A stretch of 64,000 nt of DNA, taken from Nostocales cyanobacterium HT-58-2 (GTDB lineage Bacteria > Cyanobacteriota > Cyanobacteriia > Cyanobacteriales > Nostocaceae). Within the stretch, counting starts at the first letter, position 1. Each line of letters opens with the position of its first letter. The notes beneath the pieces were generated by a model that was not told where the DNA came from, did not search any database, and saw only the letters and a program-made list of their open reading frames with translations. The translations under genes were made by a program, and so were the position numbers. The stretch is taken from positions 4,289,001 to 4,353,000 of the forward strand of contig CP019636.1 of assembly GCA_002163975.1 (NCBI GenBank), read 5' to 3'. Of the stretch, positions 36,601 to 45,285 are shown piece after piece.

Positions 36601-38340
36601 ATACTGAGCGCCTTGTCCAGGGAACATAAACGCGATCGCACGTTCCCCTGGTTCAAGCAGATGTGTAAAGACTCTTTGAGAATCTTGCATTTGCAAAGCA
36701 CTGATTGCATCCTCAGTATCCTGGCACACTACTACGCGACGATGATTGAATTGTTTTCGCCCAACTTGCAGTGTATGAGCCACATTCGCTAGGTTCAACT
36801 CATACCGAGTTGCGTTCATAGGTGTCACCTCACCCCTGTCCCTCTCCTTAGCAAGGAGAGGGGTGCCCGGAGGGCGGGGTGAGGTTTTTGAATGCAACTT
36901 AGTATCAGGAGCTTGCTTGAGGTGTTGAGCCAAGTTCTCCGTTGCAGTTTCCAGAGCCGAGTCTGTTTTGGTTGAAAGTACCAACAACTGCCAAGGGCGA
37001 GAAGGACTAGAACCTACCAAATCGGGCGCTTCTTCCAGAATGACATGAGCATTAGTCCCACCAATACCCAAAGAACTTACCCCAGCACGACGAGGGGTAC
37101 TTCCTGCTCTCCATTCTGTCAGCTTTGTATTAACGTAAAAGGGACTATTTGCAAAATCAATCTGGGGATTAGGCTGCTCAAAATTCAAGCTGGGCGGTAT
37201 TTGCTTGTGTTTGAGAGCAAGGACAGTCTTAATCAGCCCCGCCACTCCGGCCGCTGCATCTAAATGCCCAATATTCGTCTTTACTGAACCGATTGCACAG
37301 AAGCCTTTTTTCTCTGTACTGGCGCGAAAAGCTTGTGTCAGCGCCGCAATTTCTATAGGATCACCCAGCGCTGTTGCGGTTCCATGAGCTTCAATATAAG
37401 AGACTGTCTCAGGTTCAATTCCAGCTAGAGCTAGAGCCTCTGCAATGACTTCCGCCTGACCATCCACACTGGGCGCTGTGTAACCAATTTTGAGCGAACC
37501 ATCGTTATTGATTGCTGAACCTTTAATGACGGCATGAATGCAGTCGCCGTCAGCGATCGCATCCTCTAATCGCTTCAAAACTACAATTCCTACACCATAG
37601 CCGGGGAATGTTCCTTGTGCCTTAGCATCAAAGGTGCGACACTGTGCATTGGGAGACAAAATGCCTCCTTTTTGATAGAAATAGCCAGCTTTTTGCGGCA
37701 CAGATATTGTAATGCCACCAGCTAAAGCCATATCGCATTGATAATTTAGTAAGCTTTGACAAGCCAAGTTAGTAGCAACCAATGATGTTGAGCAGGCTGT
37801 CTGAACATTAATACTAGGTCCCTTTAAATTTAAGTGGTAAGAAACGCGAGTTGTCAAAAAATCTTTGTCATTTCCAATGAGCGTTTGCTGACCAGTGAGC
37901 GATTCTAGAAAATTCCAGTTTGGAGCTATATTGTACAATAAATAACCACTCCAGCCTGCACCTGCGTAAGTCCCAATTCGACCAGAGTAGCTTTCACAGT
38001 TGTAACCAGCATTTTCAAGTGCTTCCCAAGCACACTCCAGGAAAATGCGATGTTGAGGGTCCATATTAGCTGCTTCTTTAGGAGAGAAGCCAAAAAAAGA
38101 AGCGTCGAATAACTCTATGTCTTCCAATATCGCTCCGGCTTTGACATAATTCGAGTCACTTAAGATAGCTGGATTTATCCCCGCTTCCTCCAGTTCCTTA
38201 TCCGTAAAAAAAACAGTTGACTCCACACCATCTCTGAGATTATGCCAAAATTCCTCAATATTTTTAGCTCCTGGAAAACGACCAGTCATCCCGATAATGG
38301 CTATGCCTTCTACAGAGTTGAAAACTCCTGAGCTACTCAT
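33619..38340 (-). CDS. PKS: KS-AT-KR-ACP
   Basis: This 1573-residue module is the first polyketide extension. The KS has TACSTSLVA near 180, EAHGTATALGDP and NIGHLD. The AT has GHSIGE near 663 and HAFH near 762 (malonyl-like; this does not exclude hydroxy/methoxymalonyl). The KR (about 1170-1420) looks active: GGLGEIG near 1193, LFSSNTA, and DYCAAN near 1350. The ACP (LGGHSLLATQ) is near 1505. The adjacent extender cassette downstream suggests this AT as the user of the glycerate-derived unit. Residues about 477-513, in the KS-AT linker, are encoded by an inserted MITE-like palindrome (36800-36908) and are absent from the two sister PKSs. ATG at 38340 behind AAGGAAA; the stop overlaps the methyltransferase remnant. 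Confidence 0.93.
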   Translation of the reverse strand: MSSSGVFNSVEGIAIIGMTGRFPGAKNIEEFWHNLRDGVESTVFFTDKELEEAGINPAILSDSNYVKAGAILEDIELFDASFFGFSPKEAANMDPQHRIFLECAWEALENAGYNCESYSGRIGTYAGAGWSGYLLYNIAPNWNFLESLTGQQTLIGNDKDFLTTRVSYHLNLKGPSINVQTACSTSLVATNLACQSLLNYQCDMALAGGITISVPQKAGYFYQKGGILSPNAQCRTFDAKAQGTFPGYGVGIVVLKRLEDAIADGDCIHAVIKGSAINNDGSLKIGYTAPSVDGQAEVIAEALALAGIEPETVSYIEAHGTATALGDPIEIAALTQAFRASTEKKGFCAIGSVKTNIGHLDAAAGVAGLIKTVLALKHKQIPPSLNFEQPNPQIDFANSPFYVNTKLTEWRAGSTPRRAGVSSLGIGGTNAHVILEEAPDLVGSSPSRPWQLLVLSTKTDSALETATENLAQHLKQAPDTKLHSKTSPRPPGTPLLAKERDRGEVTPMNATRYELNLANVAHTLQVGRKQFNHRRVVVCQDTEDAISALQMQDSQRVFTHLLEPGERAIAFMFPGQGAQYVDMGKELYQTEPIFKEQVDRCCQILKPHLGLDLHSLIYPNESESKTAAEKLQQTYITQPALFVIEYALAQLWISWGISPSAMIGHSIGEYVAACLAGVISVEDALALVAIRGRLMQQLPAGAMLSVSLPEAEIKNLLNENLSLAAINAPSLCVLSGTHNAVDAIYEQLIASGVECRHLHTSHAFHSQMMEAIIEPFIKEVKKVKLNPPQIPFISNVTGTWITVEQATDPNYWARHLRQTVRFEAGISTLLQEPNRILLEVGPGRTLCTFAKKHSDFLGQCSLRHPQEKQSDVAFLLKSLGKLWLYGVQVNWSGFYAHEHRHRIPLPTYPFERQRYWIEPQKNTRDVKLDEALEEKLDIRDWFYIPSWKRSVLPVSFEPKRIVKKQFWLVFTDDCGIGNQIVEKLKCENKNVINVKIGEQFCQISEWEYSINPQQKNDYNALLKAIGDLGQIPTIIAHLWNITPNEHIPSRLQCFEKAQDIGFYSLLFLAQALGEQNITDSIQIGVVSNNMQQLLDEEELCPEKATIIGPCKVIPEKYSNITCRSIDIQLPQSGTRQWEQLIDYLLTEFTASTPEQVIAYRGNQRWIQYFEPLQIESPIPTARLREKGVYIIIGGLGEIGLVFAEHLAKTVQAKIVLIERSGLPAKAEWEPWLSNHDEQDLLSTKIKKVLLLEELGAEVLVLTADVANFEQMQKAVNQVRDRFGIIHGVIDASGVPGAAFIQLKTTELAASILQPKVKGTLVLDAVLQDVNLDFLVLFSSNTAIAGGLGQVDYCAANAFLDAFAHYNFYQRQIPTVSINWDWWQGNNWADSLMSSVPESQAEFKQMRERYGISFAEGVDAFSRILSTKLPQVVVSTQNLQTVINQFKSCTTPISSEESEQSKPKHLRPILGTAYIAPSSELEKKIANSWQELLGIEQVGINDNFFDLGGHSLLATQFISQLRKDFQVELSVRHIFEAPTVVELALVIEDMILGELEELTEDEAQEIVSKDAWSI
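36800..36908. mobile_element. MITE-like palindromic element inserted in frame in a PKS gene
   Basis: A block of 109 bases is matched by another at 49424-49532 with only two base differences. Its ends are imperfect inverted repeats (TACCGAGTTGCGTTCA facing TACTAAGTTGCATTCA on the other strand), followed inwards by CACCTCACCCC/GGGGTGAGG and a CCTCTCCTT...AAGGAGAGG core, so the whole unit can fold on itself. It has no transposase and ends in TA dinucleotides, as expected for a TA-targeted (IS630/Tc1-like) MITE. On the minus strand it is read through as about 35 PKS residues, including SPRPPGTPLLAKERDRGEV. Confidence 0.85.
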
Positions 38341-38514
38341 TAGTTTAATTTCCTTCTTTTTGCTGTAACAGCCACAAACTATTGTGCTGAGGTTGTGCTG
38401 AGGTAAAAATTGTCATCAACTTATAGAAAGTTACTGGATATCTTAACTCAGTTTTATTGGGCTTAATAAATGTCTTAATTAAGAATGCCCGGTTTCACTG
38501 AGTTGGAACATTAT

Positions 38515-39387
38515 CTAATATCCAAGAAATAATCGTGCATACATCCATAACAAGGACCTCTCAATCTTTGTCAGTTCTGGATGACATAAGTCTAATAACA
38601 ACACCACTCGCGCTTGCTGACTTTTATTCCATGCTTCGTGTTCAAAACTGTGGTCAAAAAATAATACTTTGCCTCTAATCCAATTGCGCGTTTCATCTCC
38701 AACTCGTATCCCACAATTCTCTGGAATGATTAATCCTAATTGACATGTGATATCAATATTTGAAGCATCATGGTGTGGTGGTAAGGTAACTCCTGGTTTC
38801 AAAACAAAAAACACAACCTGCCCAAAAGGAATTAGAAAAGATTCCAATTCTGAGACAACCTTTACTGTCTTGGGAAAAAGAGAAAGACCTGCCTCTGTGA
38901 ATTTCCCCTCTTTCCATAGTATGAACTCTCCCCAATCATCTTCTTTAAGAGATGGATGGCGATCGCTTGGAGAGGCTCTTGAAACTAAATTACGTCCCCA
39001 CGAGCGATGAGCTAACCATTCATTTTCTATATCGCTGGCATTTTTTTCTAGCTTATCAGCTACTAACTTTAAAGTATCATACTCACAAGGTTTATACCAG
39101 GGTTTAGAACTCAGACCAAGATATAAAAAACTGGTTGGTTTTTGAAGCGGATTGTAATCTGTGCTATCTATCCATCCTTGATGAAACTTTATGGACTCTT
39201 CCAAACGATGAAGATTTTCTTTCGGATAACATTTTTTTAAGAAAGCAACAAACAACAGGAACAATCTAGTTTTAAAACTCTTCTGCTTCTGCGAAAAAAG
39301 AGTTTTAAAACTTTTTACAAAATGACTCCATCTATTTTGCAAAGTAGCACCATCGGATTGTTCTGAATGAGTTGCTGGATTTTCCAT
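38515..39387 (-). CDS. aspartyl/asparaginyl beta-hydroxylase family dioxygenase
   Basis: This 290-residue Fe(II)/2-oxoglutarate oxygenase matches the Asp/Asn beta-hydroxylase family. The C-terminal half has LPPHHDASNIDI (first iron His), CGIRVGDETRNWIRGK, VLFFDHSFEHEAWN (second His) and QQARVVLLLDLCHPEL (the Arg that binds 2-oxoglutarate). The N-terminal 100 residues are basic and less conserved. It lies between the loading NRPS and the first PKS, same strand, with ATG at 39387, so it is part of the biosynthetic operon. Candidate substrates are the Asn/Asp bound to the NRPS at 7916-11218, giving a beta-hydroxylated residue, or the first amino acid. Beta-hydroxyaspartate is a common iron ligand in lipopeptide siderophores. 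The substrate is an inference. Confidence 0.87.
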   Translation of the reverse strand: MENPATHSEQSDGATLQNRWSHFVKSFKTLFSQKQKSFKTRLFLLFVAFLKKCYPKENLHRLEESIKFHQGWIDSTDYNPLQKPTSFLYLGLSSKPWYKPCEYDTLKLVADKLEKNASDIENEWLAHRSWGRNLVSRASPSDRHPSLKEDDWGEFILWKEGKFTEAGLSLFPKTVKVVSELESFLIPFGQVVFFVLKPGVTLPPHHDASNIDITCQLGLIIPENCGIRVGDETRNWIRGKVLFFDHSFEHEAWNKSQQARVVLLLDLCHPELTKIERSLLWMYARLFLGY

Positions 39388-39465
39388 AACTGTTATTCAA
39401 AGTGATTTATTAGTTTTTGAAATATCGGAAATTCCTAAGTGGCTTATTTTATTGGTGAATTTTTG

Positions 39466-42400
39466 TTACTTGCGAATTGGCTTTTGTCGGTTGATCGCAG
39501 CTTTTTGCTTTTCTGCTCTGTTGCGAATTGCCTGAAAAGAATCTTTTTGATTTAGTTCCTGAGTTAAATAATTAGCCAGAGAGCTTATGTTGGGGTATTT
39601 AAACAGGTCAGTCACTAATATATTTTTATTAAACATTTTTTGCAGTTTGCTTTGAACCTGAAGCACAAGTAATGAATGACCACCTAAATTAAAGAAATTG
39701 TCATTCATCCCCACCTTCTCTAGCTGAAGCACTTCTTGCCAAATAGTTGTAATCGTTTTCTCAACCTCGTTTCGAGGTGCGATATAAGCAGCTGCTAAAT
39801 CTGAACTGATACCTTTTGGTGCTGGCAAAGCGTGACGGTTTACCTTGCCGTTGGGTAAGAGTGGCAGAGCTTCTAGCATTACAAACATTGATGGCACCAT
39901 GTAATTGGGCAGCTTTTCTTTTAAAAACCCCTGCAATTCCATGCTCGTAGATGCTTGCTTATGACTAGGAACGATATAAGCGACCAACCGCTTTTCAGTC
40001 TGCTCTTTGACTAAAACTATGGCATCCTGGACAGTAGGATGTTGTTTTAGAACAGTCTCGATTTCCCCTAGCTCAATACGGAAGCCACGGAGTTTCACCT
40101 GATAGTCGATGCGTTCCAAAAACTCAATGTTTCCATCTAATCGGTAGCGAACCAAGTCGCCAGTCTTATAAAGACGTGCCCCAGGTTCTGTACTATATGG
40201 ATTGGGTATGAACCGCTGTGCTGTCAGTTCCGGTCGCTTGAGGTAGCCCCGTGCTAAAGCTATGCCTCCAATGTAAAGTTCTCCGGGAACACCCACCGGA
40301 ACGAGTTGCAGATAGGAGTCGAGCACATAGGTCTCGACACTGGAAATTGCCTGCCCAATTGGTAAGTCACGCCCAGTGGTGTTGATAGCCGTTGCCCCTG
40401 CTAAGTCGCACATTGTTGCGGAAATCGTCGTTTCTGTAGGACCATAGCAATTCACTAATCGCACTTGTTGCCCCACCTGTTGCTGCCAGGTCTGTAGGTA
40501 AGAGGATTCGGCTCTTTCGCCACCAATGATGACTAATCGCACTGCTGGGGGCAATGCCAAATTTGCTACAGATAGTTCAGCCGTTAATTGATGCCAGAAG
40601 CTGGTAGGTAGGTCAAGCACTGTAAGTCCCAGATTATGACATTGGTACAGGAAATCTGCTATAGAATTCAACATCTCATGAGTTCGCAGCACTAGAGTTG
40701 CGCCTTGCACCAGACATGAAAAGATTTCTTCAGCAGCGACATCGAAACTAATTGAGGCAAATTGCAGGATACGATCGCTCGGTTCCAGCTCGTACTCTAA
40801 ACAGGCGGTTTTAGTATAACTGACCAAAGACTGATGTTGAATCATCACGCCCTTGGGGCTTCCTGTTGATCCAGACGTATAAATTAGATAAGCCAGATTT
40901 TCAGCTTTGGTCTGATGAATCGGGTTATCCTGACTTTCTTGGGCAATGAGCGTCCAGTCTGTATCCAGGCACACAACTTGAGACTGATGTTCAGGGAGTG
41001 CATCCAACAGTACTGAAGAGGTCAGTAGAACTGGCGCTTGGGCATCTTTTAACATGAGAGCCAAACGTTCCCTTGGATAAGCAGGATCTAGGGGAACATA
41101 AGCTCCTCCCGCTTTGAGGATAGCCAAGAGTCCAACGACCATCTCTGGCGTTAGCGAAGCTCCTCCTACGGAGGCTCGCTCTACACAAATACCGACAAGC
41201 ACCTCTGGTCCTACACCTAGCTTTCTCAAGTAGTGCGCCAGTTGATTCGCTCGTTGGTTCAGTTCTTGATAACTGAGATACTGGTTTTGAAAGATGACTG
41301 CAATTGCATCTGGTGTCCGCTCTACCTGTGCTTCAAACAAATGATGAATGCACAGATCTGCGGGATGGGAAATTTGAGTAGATTCTAACTCCCCCATGCC
41401 CCACTCCAGCAATTGATGCTGCTCTGTTTGTGTCAACAATGGTAAATCTGAGAGCCTTGTTTGAGGATTGACGGCAATGCCTGAAAGTAAGTTCTGAAAA
41501 TGCCCCAGCATCCGCGCAATAGTGGCAGCATCAAACAAGTCAGTATTGTATTCAAATGACGCCGTCATTCCTTGCTCTGTGATATCAACACACAGGTCCA
41601 AATCAAACTGTGCTGTTTCAGTTTCCACTTTGAACACGCTCAAACCCAAACCAGGTATTTCTGGTAACTGTAGGTCATTTTGAAGAGTGAACATGACCTG
41701 GAATAATGGTGTACGGCTAGTATCTCGCTCTGGTTGCAGTGCTTCTACCACTTGATCAAAGGGTAAATCCTGGTGTGTGTACGCTTCTAAAGCCGTCTTT
41801 TTCACTCGCGTCAACAACTCCCGAAAAGTAGGGTTGCTGCTTAAATTTGTACGTAGCACTAAAGTATTGACAAAAAAGCCAACAAGACCTTTTATCTCAT
41901 CACGGTTACGGTTGGCAATTGGTGAGCCGACAGGAATATCATCTTGTCCTGTGTAGCGGAAGAGAAAAGTCTGGAATGCAGCTAGCAGCAACATGAAGAG
42001 AGTTACACCCTCTTGACGGGCGATCGCCTTGAGTTGTTCAGCTAAGGTTTTGGATAGCTCGATAGATTGCTGAGAACCTCGCGAGGTTTGCACTGACGGT
42101 CGGGGTCGGTCGGTGGGCAGTGGTAAAGCAGCTGGAACACCGTCAAGTTGTTGTTTCCAATAAGAAAGTTGCTCTTGTAGGATTTCTCCCTGAAACCATT
42201 GCCGTTGCCAGTCTGCAAAGTCTTTGTACTGAATAGATAGATCAGGTAAAGAGGAAGAACTTCCAGTTAAGAATGCTTTGTACAGCGAAGCCATCTCCTG
42301 CAAGAGAACCTCTACAGACCACCCATCAGAGATAATATGATGCATCACAAGCAAAAGTATATGCTCTTGTTGTGATAGACACAGAAGTTTAGCACGCAAC

Positions 42401-44871
42401 AGTGGTCCCTGCGTTAAGTCAAAAGGTTGTTGGCTTTCTTGAGTTGCAAGCCGTCGAGCCTCAACCTGGCGCTGTGATTCAGGAATTTTTTCACAATCCA
42501 CCACCGATATGGATAGTTTCAGTGAAGGGGCAATGACTTGAGCAGGTTGACCATTGATTGTGGTAAAAGTGGTTCGTAGAGTTTCGTGTCGCTGTACAAT
42601 CTCATTGAGGCTCTGCTCTAGTAGTGTGACATTGCGCTGACCCTTCAGGTTAACTGCCAAGGAGATATTGTATGCTGGGTTGCCTGGTTCTAATTGGTTA
42701 AGGAACCACAATCGCTGCTGTGCAAAAGATAGAGGGTAAACTTCCGTCGTGGTTTTTTGAATTGGACTGAAAGACACTAATGGCTTAGAAGCCGAGGTTG
42801 CCAATTCAGCAAGGATTTTGGTTGCCAGTGCTTGCAAACTTAAGCCTTCAAAAAAGTCAGCGACAGATACCATCACTTGCAAATCAACCTCAATTCGGTT
42901 CCTTAACTCAAAAACTTTCAGAGAATCAAGTCCCAAGGAACTTAATGGCTGCTGAGGATAGATTTGGACCGGTGGAATGGAAAAAACTCGTGCTATTTGT
43001 TCTTGAAGATAAGACTCTAACAGTGGCTGACATTCTCGTGGAGTGAGCGCTAGGAGAGCTTCACGCTGTAACCTATTTTCGTTTCCTTCTGTATCAGTTG
43101 TTGTGAGAATACTATTGCCAACCACATCTAACGTCCCTGCCAGAAAACCTGCTTTGGTGGCGCGGCGTTGAATCTTCCCACTAGAGGTTTTGGGGATGCT
43201 TCCTGGTTTAATGAGCACGACTGCATACACTTGCACCTCATGCTCTTCAGTGACTGCTTGACGGATTGTTGCACTAACTTCAGCAATATTTGGTTTGGCG
43301 CGAAACTCTAATTCTTGCACCACAACAAGCTGTTCTTCATTGCCCACTTCCACAGCAAAAACAGCATTGCTACCCGAACGCAACGAAGGATGGCTCTGTT
43401 CTGCCGTTAACTCAATATCTTGTGGGTAGAGGTTACGACCACGGATAATGATTAAATCTTTAACTCTTCCCGTGATGAAGAGTTCTCCGTTGTGCAAAAA
43501 GCCTAAATCCCCGGTTCGCAAGAAAGGACCTTCTCCTGTGTCGCTGAGATAGGCACAGAAAGTTTGTTCTGTTTCTTCTTTACGATTCCAATAGCCTTGA
43601 GCAACACTTGAGCCTGATACCCAAATTTCTCCTACTTTGTTAGAAGGACACAGAGTCAGCGATTCTGGATCGGCAATGACAATTTTTGTATCGAGCCATG
43701 AGCGCCCACATCCTACCAGATGCCTAACCTTTTCAGTATTTTCAGCCTCCACCACGCGGTTTTGTTCTAAGACATCTGCCTGAACTGTACAGTAAATCGG
43801 TTCATTCTTCACACGACCACCCGAAATCATCAAGGTGGCTTCAGCCATACCGTAACAGGGATAGAAAAAGCTGGACTGAAAACCACAAGGCTTGAAGAAA
43901 TCTGCAAACCGCTCTAAGGTTTTTCGACGAACTGGTTCTGCTCCACTATATGCACTACACCAACTGCTCAAGTCAAGGATTTCTCGTTGTTCCGGAGTTA
44001 TCTTGTCAACACAAAGCTCGTAGGCAAAGTTAGGACCTCCGCAATGGGTTGCTCTGTAGCGCGAAATTGCTTGAAGCCATCGAATTGGTCGCCCAATAAA
44101 AGCTCCTGGCGGCATTAAGATACCTCGAAAGCCTGTATACAAGGGTTGGATAATCCCATCGATGAGTCCCATATCATGGAAACTGGGCAACCATGTTACA
44201 GACACACTATCCGATGTGAGTTCAAAAGCTTGTTTTATGTACTCCGAATTGTGTAGCAAATTGCCATGACTCACCATGACACCTTTGGGCGTCCCTGTAG
44301 AACCAGATGTGTATTGCAGAAATGCTAATGTCTCTGCATTGATTGCAGGTTGTTGCCAAGAATTTTCTATCCCTTGTGCCAGGTTGTCAGTTGTCAGCCA
44401 ACGTAGATTTTTCTGGTCTGTTTCTTTTATTAGTAAAGACTGTAGAGTGGGCAGAAGCGTTGCTGTCGTTAGAATAATTGTTGCTTGTGCATCCGCAATA
44501 ATAGCCTGAATTCTAGGTGTATTGCGTTGATTGCGAGGTGGATAAGCTGGAACTGCCACGACTCCAGCGTATAAACAACCAAAAAAAGCACTCAAGTAAT
44601 CTAGCCCTGGCGGATAAAGTAATATAGCCCGTTCCCCGCTTAAATTCAGGGTTTGGAGTTGAGTGGCGAACTGACAAGTCAGCGCTTGCGCTATCGCCCG
44701 ACTACGCTGATCTAATTCATGATAAGTCAGCGTTAATTCCTGAGTTTCTCCATCTTCGAGAAAGGTAAATGCTTGTGTGTACGGCGTCTTTAAACTGCGA
44801 TAACGCAGAATATCAACAAGTGTGGCACACTGATGGGGAATGTCTTTGAAGCTATTGAGAATTTGAGTCAT
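39466..44871 (-). CDS. loading NRPS: FAAL-ACP-C-A-PCP
   Basis: This 1801-residue protein starts the assembly line. Residues about 1-590 are a fatty acyl-AMP ligase (LQYTSGSTGTPKGVMVSHGN near 187; SFHDMGLIDGIIQPLYTGF; GRVKDLIIIRGRNLYPQDIE), which activates a fatty acid and passes it to the ACP near 644 (LGLDSLKVFE). Then come C (HHIISDGWS near 842), A (YTSGSTGSPKG near 1330) and PCP (LGGHSLLVLQ near 1727). The A-domain residues align as D-V-E-D-I-G-C-I-S-K; two acidic positions hint at a basic or polar residue, but I know no exact match. I place the start at ATG 44871 with GAGG upstream; a TTG 17 codons earlier lacks a ribosome-binding site. An 8-residue insertion follows GICVER. It is the first gene of the minus-strand operon and faces the TonB receptor gene. 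Confidence 0.93.
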   Translation of the reverse strand: MTQILNSFKDIPHQCATLVDILRYRSLKTPYTQAFTFLEDGETQELTLTYHELDQRSRAIAQALTCQFATQLQTLNLSGERAILLYPPGLDYLSAFFGCLYAGVVAVPAYPPRNQRNTPRIQAIIADAQATIILTTATLLPTLQSLLIKETDQKNLRWLTTDNLAQGIENSWQQPAINAETLAFLQYTSGSTGTPKGVMVSHGNLLHNSEYIKQAFELTSDSVSVTWLPSFHDMGLIDGIIQPLYTGFRGILMPPGAFIGRPIRWLQAISRYRATHCGGPNFAYELCVDKITPEQREILDLSSWCSAYSGAEPVRRKTLERFADFFKPCGFQSSFFYPCYGMAEATLMISGGRVKNEPIYCTVQADVLEQNRVVEAENTEKVRHLVGCGRSWLDTKIVIADPESLTLCPSNKVGEIWVSGSSVAQGYWNRKEETEQTFCAYLSDTGEGPFLRTGDLGFLHNGELFITGRVKDLIIIRGRNLYPQDIELTAEQSHPSLRSGSNAVFAVEVGNEEQLVVVQELEFRAKPNIAEVSATIRQAVTEEHEVQVYAVVLIKPGSIPKTSSGKIQRRATKAGFLAGTLDVVGNSILTTTDTEGNENRLQREALLALTPRECQPLLESYLQEQIARVFSIPPVQIYPQQPLSSLGLDSLKVFELRNRIEVDLQVMVSVADFFEGLSLQALATKILAELATSASKPLVSFSPIQKTTTEVYPLSFAQQRLWFLNQLEPGNPAYNISLAVNLKGQRNVTLLEQSLNEIVQRHETLRTTFTTINGQPAQVIAPSLKLSISVVDCEKIPESQRQVEARRLATQESQQPFDLTQGPLLRAKLLCLSQQEHILLLVMHHIISDGWSVEVLLQEMASLYKAFLTGSSSSLPDLSIQYKDFADWQRQWFQGEILQEQLSYWKQQLDGVPAALPLPTDRPRPSVQTSRGSQQSIELSKTLAEQLKAIARQEGVTLFMLLLAAFQTFLFRYTGQDDIPVGSPIANRNRDEIKGLVGFFVNTLVLRTNLSSNPTFRELLTRVKKTALEAYTHQDLPFDQVVEALQPERDTSRTPLFQVMFTLQNDLQLPEIPGLGLSVFKVETETAQFDLDLCVDITEQGMTASFEYNTDLFDAATIARMLGHFQNLLSGIAVNPQTRLSDLPLLTQTEQHQLLEWGMGELESTQISHPADLCIHHLFEAQVERTPDAIAVIFQNQYLSYQELNQRANQLAHYLRKLGVGPEVLVGICVERASVGGASLTPEMVVGLLAILKAGGAYVPLDPAYPRERLALMLKDAQAPVLLTSSVLLDALPEHQSQVVCLDTDWTLIAQESQDNPIHQTKAENLAYLIYTSGSTGSPKGVMIQHQSLVSYTKTACLEYELEPSDRILQFASISFDVAAEEIFSCLVQGATLVLRTHEMLNSIADFLYQCHNLGLTVLDLPTSFWHQLTAELSVANLALPPAVRLVIIGGERAESSYLQTWQQQVGQQVRLVNCYGPTETTISATMCDLAGATAINTTGRDLPIGQAISSVETYVLDSYLQLVPVGVPGELYIGGIALARGYLKRPELTAQRFIPNPYSTEPGARLYKTGDLVRYRLDGNIEFLERIDYQVKLRGFRIELGEIETVLKQHPTVQDAIVLVKEQTEKRLVAYIVPSHKQASTSMELQGFLKEKLPNYMVPSMFVMLEALPLLPNGKVNRHALPAPKGISSDLAAAYIAPRNEVEKTITTIWQEVLQLEKVGMNDNFFNLGGHSLLVLQVQSKLQKMFNKNILVTDLFKYPNISSLANYLTQELNQKDSFQAIRNRAEKQKAAINRQKPIRK
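41147..41181. repeat. 24-bp in-frame insertion in A domain (small dispersed repeat type)
   Basis: The protein reads CVERASVGGASLTPEMVVGLL where uninterrupted A domains read CVERSLDMVIGLL, a gain of 8 residues. The bases include GGCGTTAGCGAAGCTCC and CCTACGGAGGCTCGCTC, a palindromic pair of a kind common in Nostoc-type genomes. The insertion point is the same codon position as in the NRPS at 15594-15629, but the inserted sequence differs. Confidence 0.65.
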
Positions 44872-45151
44872 TTTCTGCCTCAGGCAATCAGATGCACGCA
44901 AACAATGGTCTAAATCAGGCAAGCTAAAGACAAATTTAACTTTACTTTGTATGAATCAGAGCGCTGCCTTTAAGCCTTCACGTTATTCAATTAGGAGAAT
45001 TCTTTTTGGATAAACCTCTACTGTTGTCTTGTGGAATTTACAACGCAATTGCTGAGTCAGTCACGCAAAGCCGGGCTGAGACGTGTTGAAAGTTATTTTT
45101 AATTAGCATCTTTAACTCTAGAAGAAAGTATTCTCTTTAGCAAGCATAAAA

Positions 45152-45176
45152 TAATAAACAATCATTATCAATAATT
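45152..45176. promoter_or_regulatory. Fur-box-like element
   Basis: The stretch contains AATCATTATCAATAATT. The AATCATTATC part matches the right half of the classical Fur operator (GATAATGATAATCATTATC), and adjacent AATAAT fits the repeated-hexamer view of Fur sites; the left half is poor. Its place between a siderophore-type receptor gene and a megasynthase operon supports iron control of both, but AT-rich matches arise by chance. Confidence 0.4.
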
Positions 45177-45256
45177 TTTTTGAGTATCAGTTGCAACTAT
45201 TTAAGATCATTCCTTGTCATCCCCTTTGTTGGGGTTGGTGCCACTGCAAGAAAGTG

Positions 45257-45285
45257 TTGAGGAACCTCAAAACCGAAGACTCAAC
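45257..45285. promoter_or_regulatory. palindromic operator or leader candidate
   Basis: TTGAGG-AA-CCTCAA is a perfect palindrome at 45257-45270, and GTTGAG at 45256-45261 can instead pair with CTCAAC at 45280-45285 to form a hairpin. The element lies about 240-270 bases upstream of the receptor start. It could bind a dimeric regulator or form competing RNA stems; no regulator gene is present in the window. Confidence 0.35.

Noticed and set aside
45070..45080. CTGAGA, as in a TPP riboswitch
   Set aside because: No matching second THI-box half or stems, and no thiamin gene follows.
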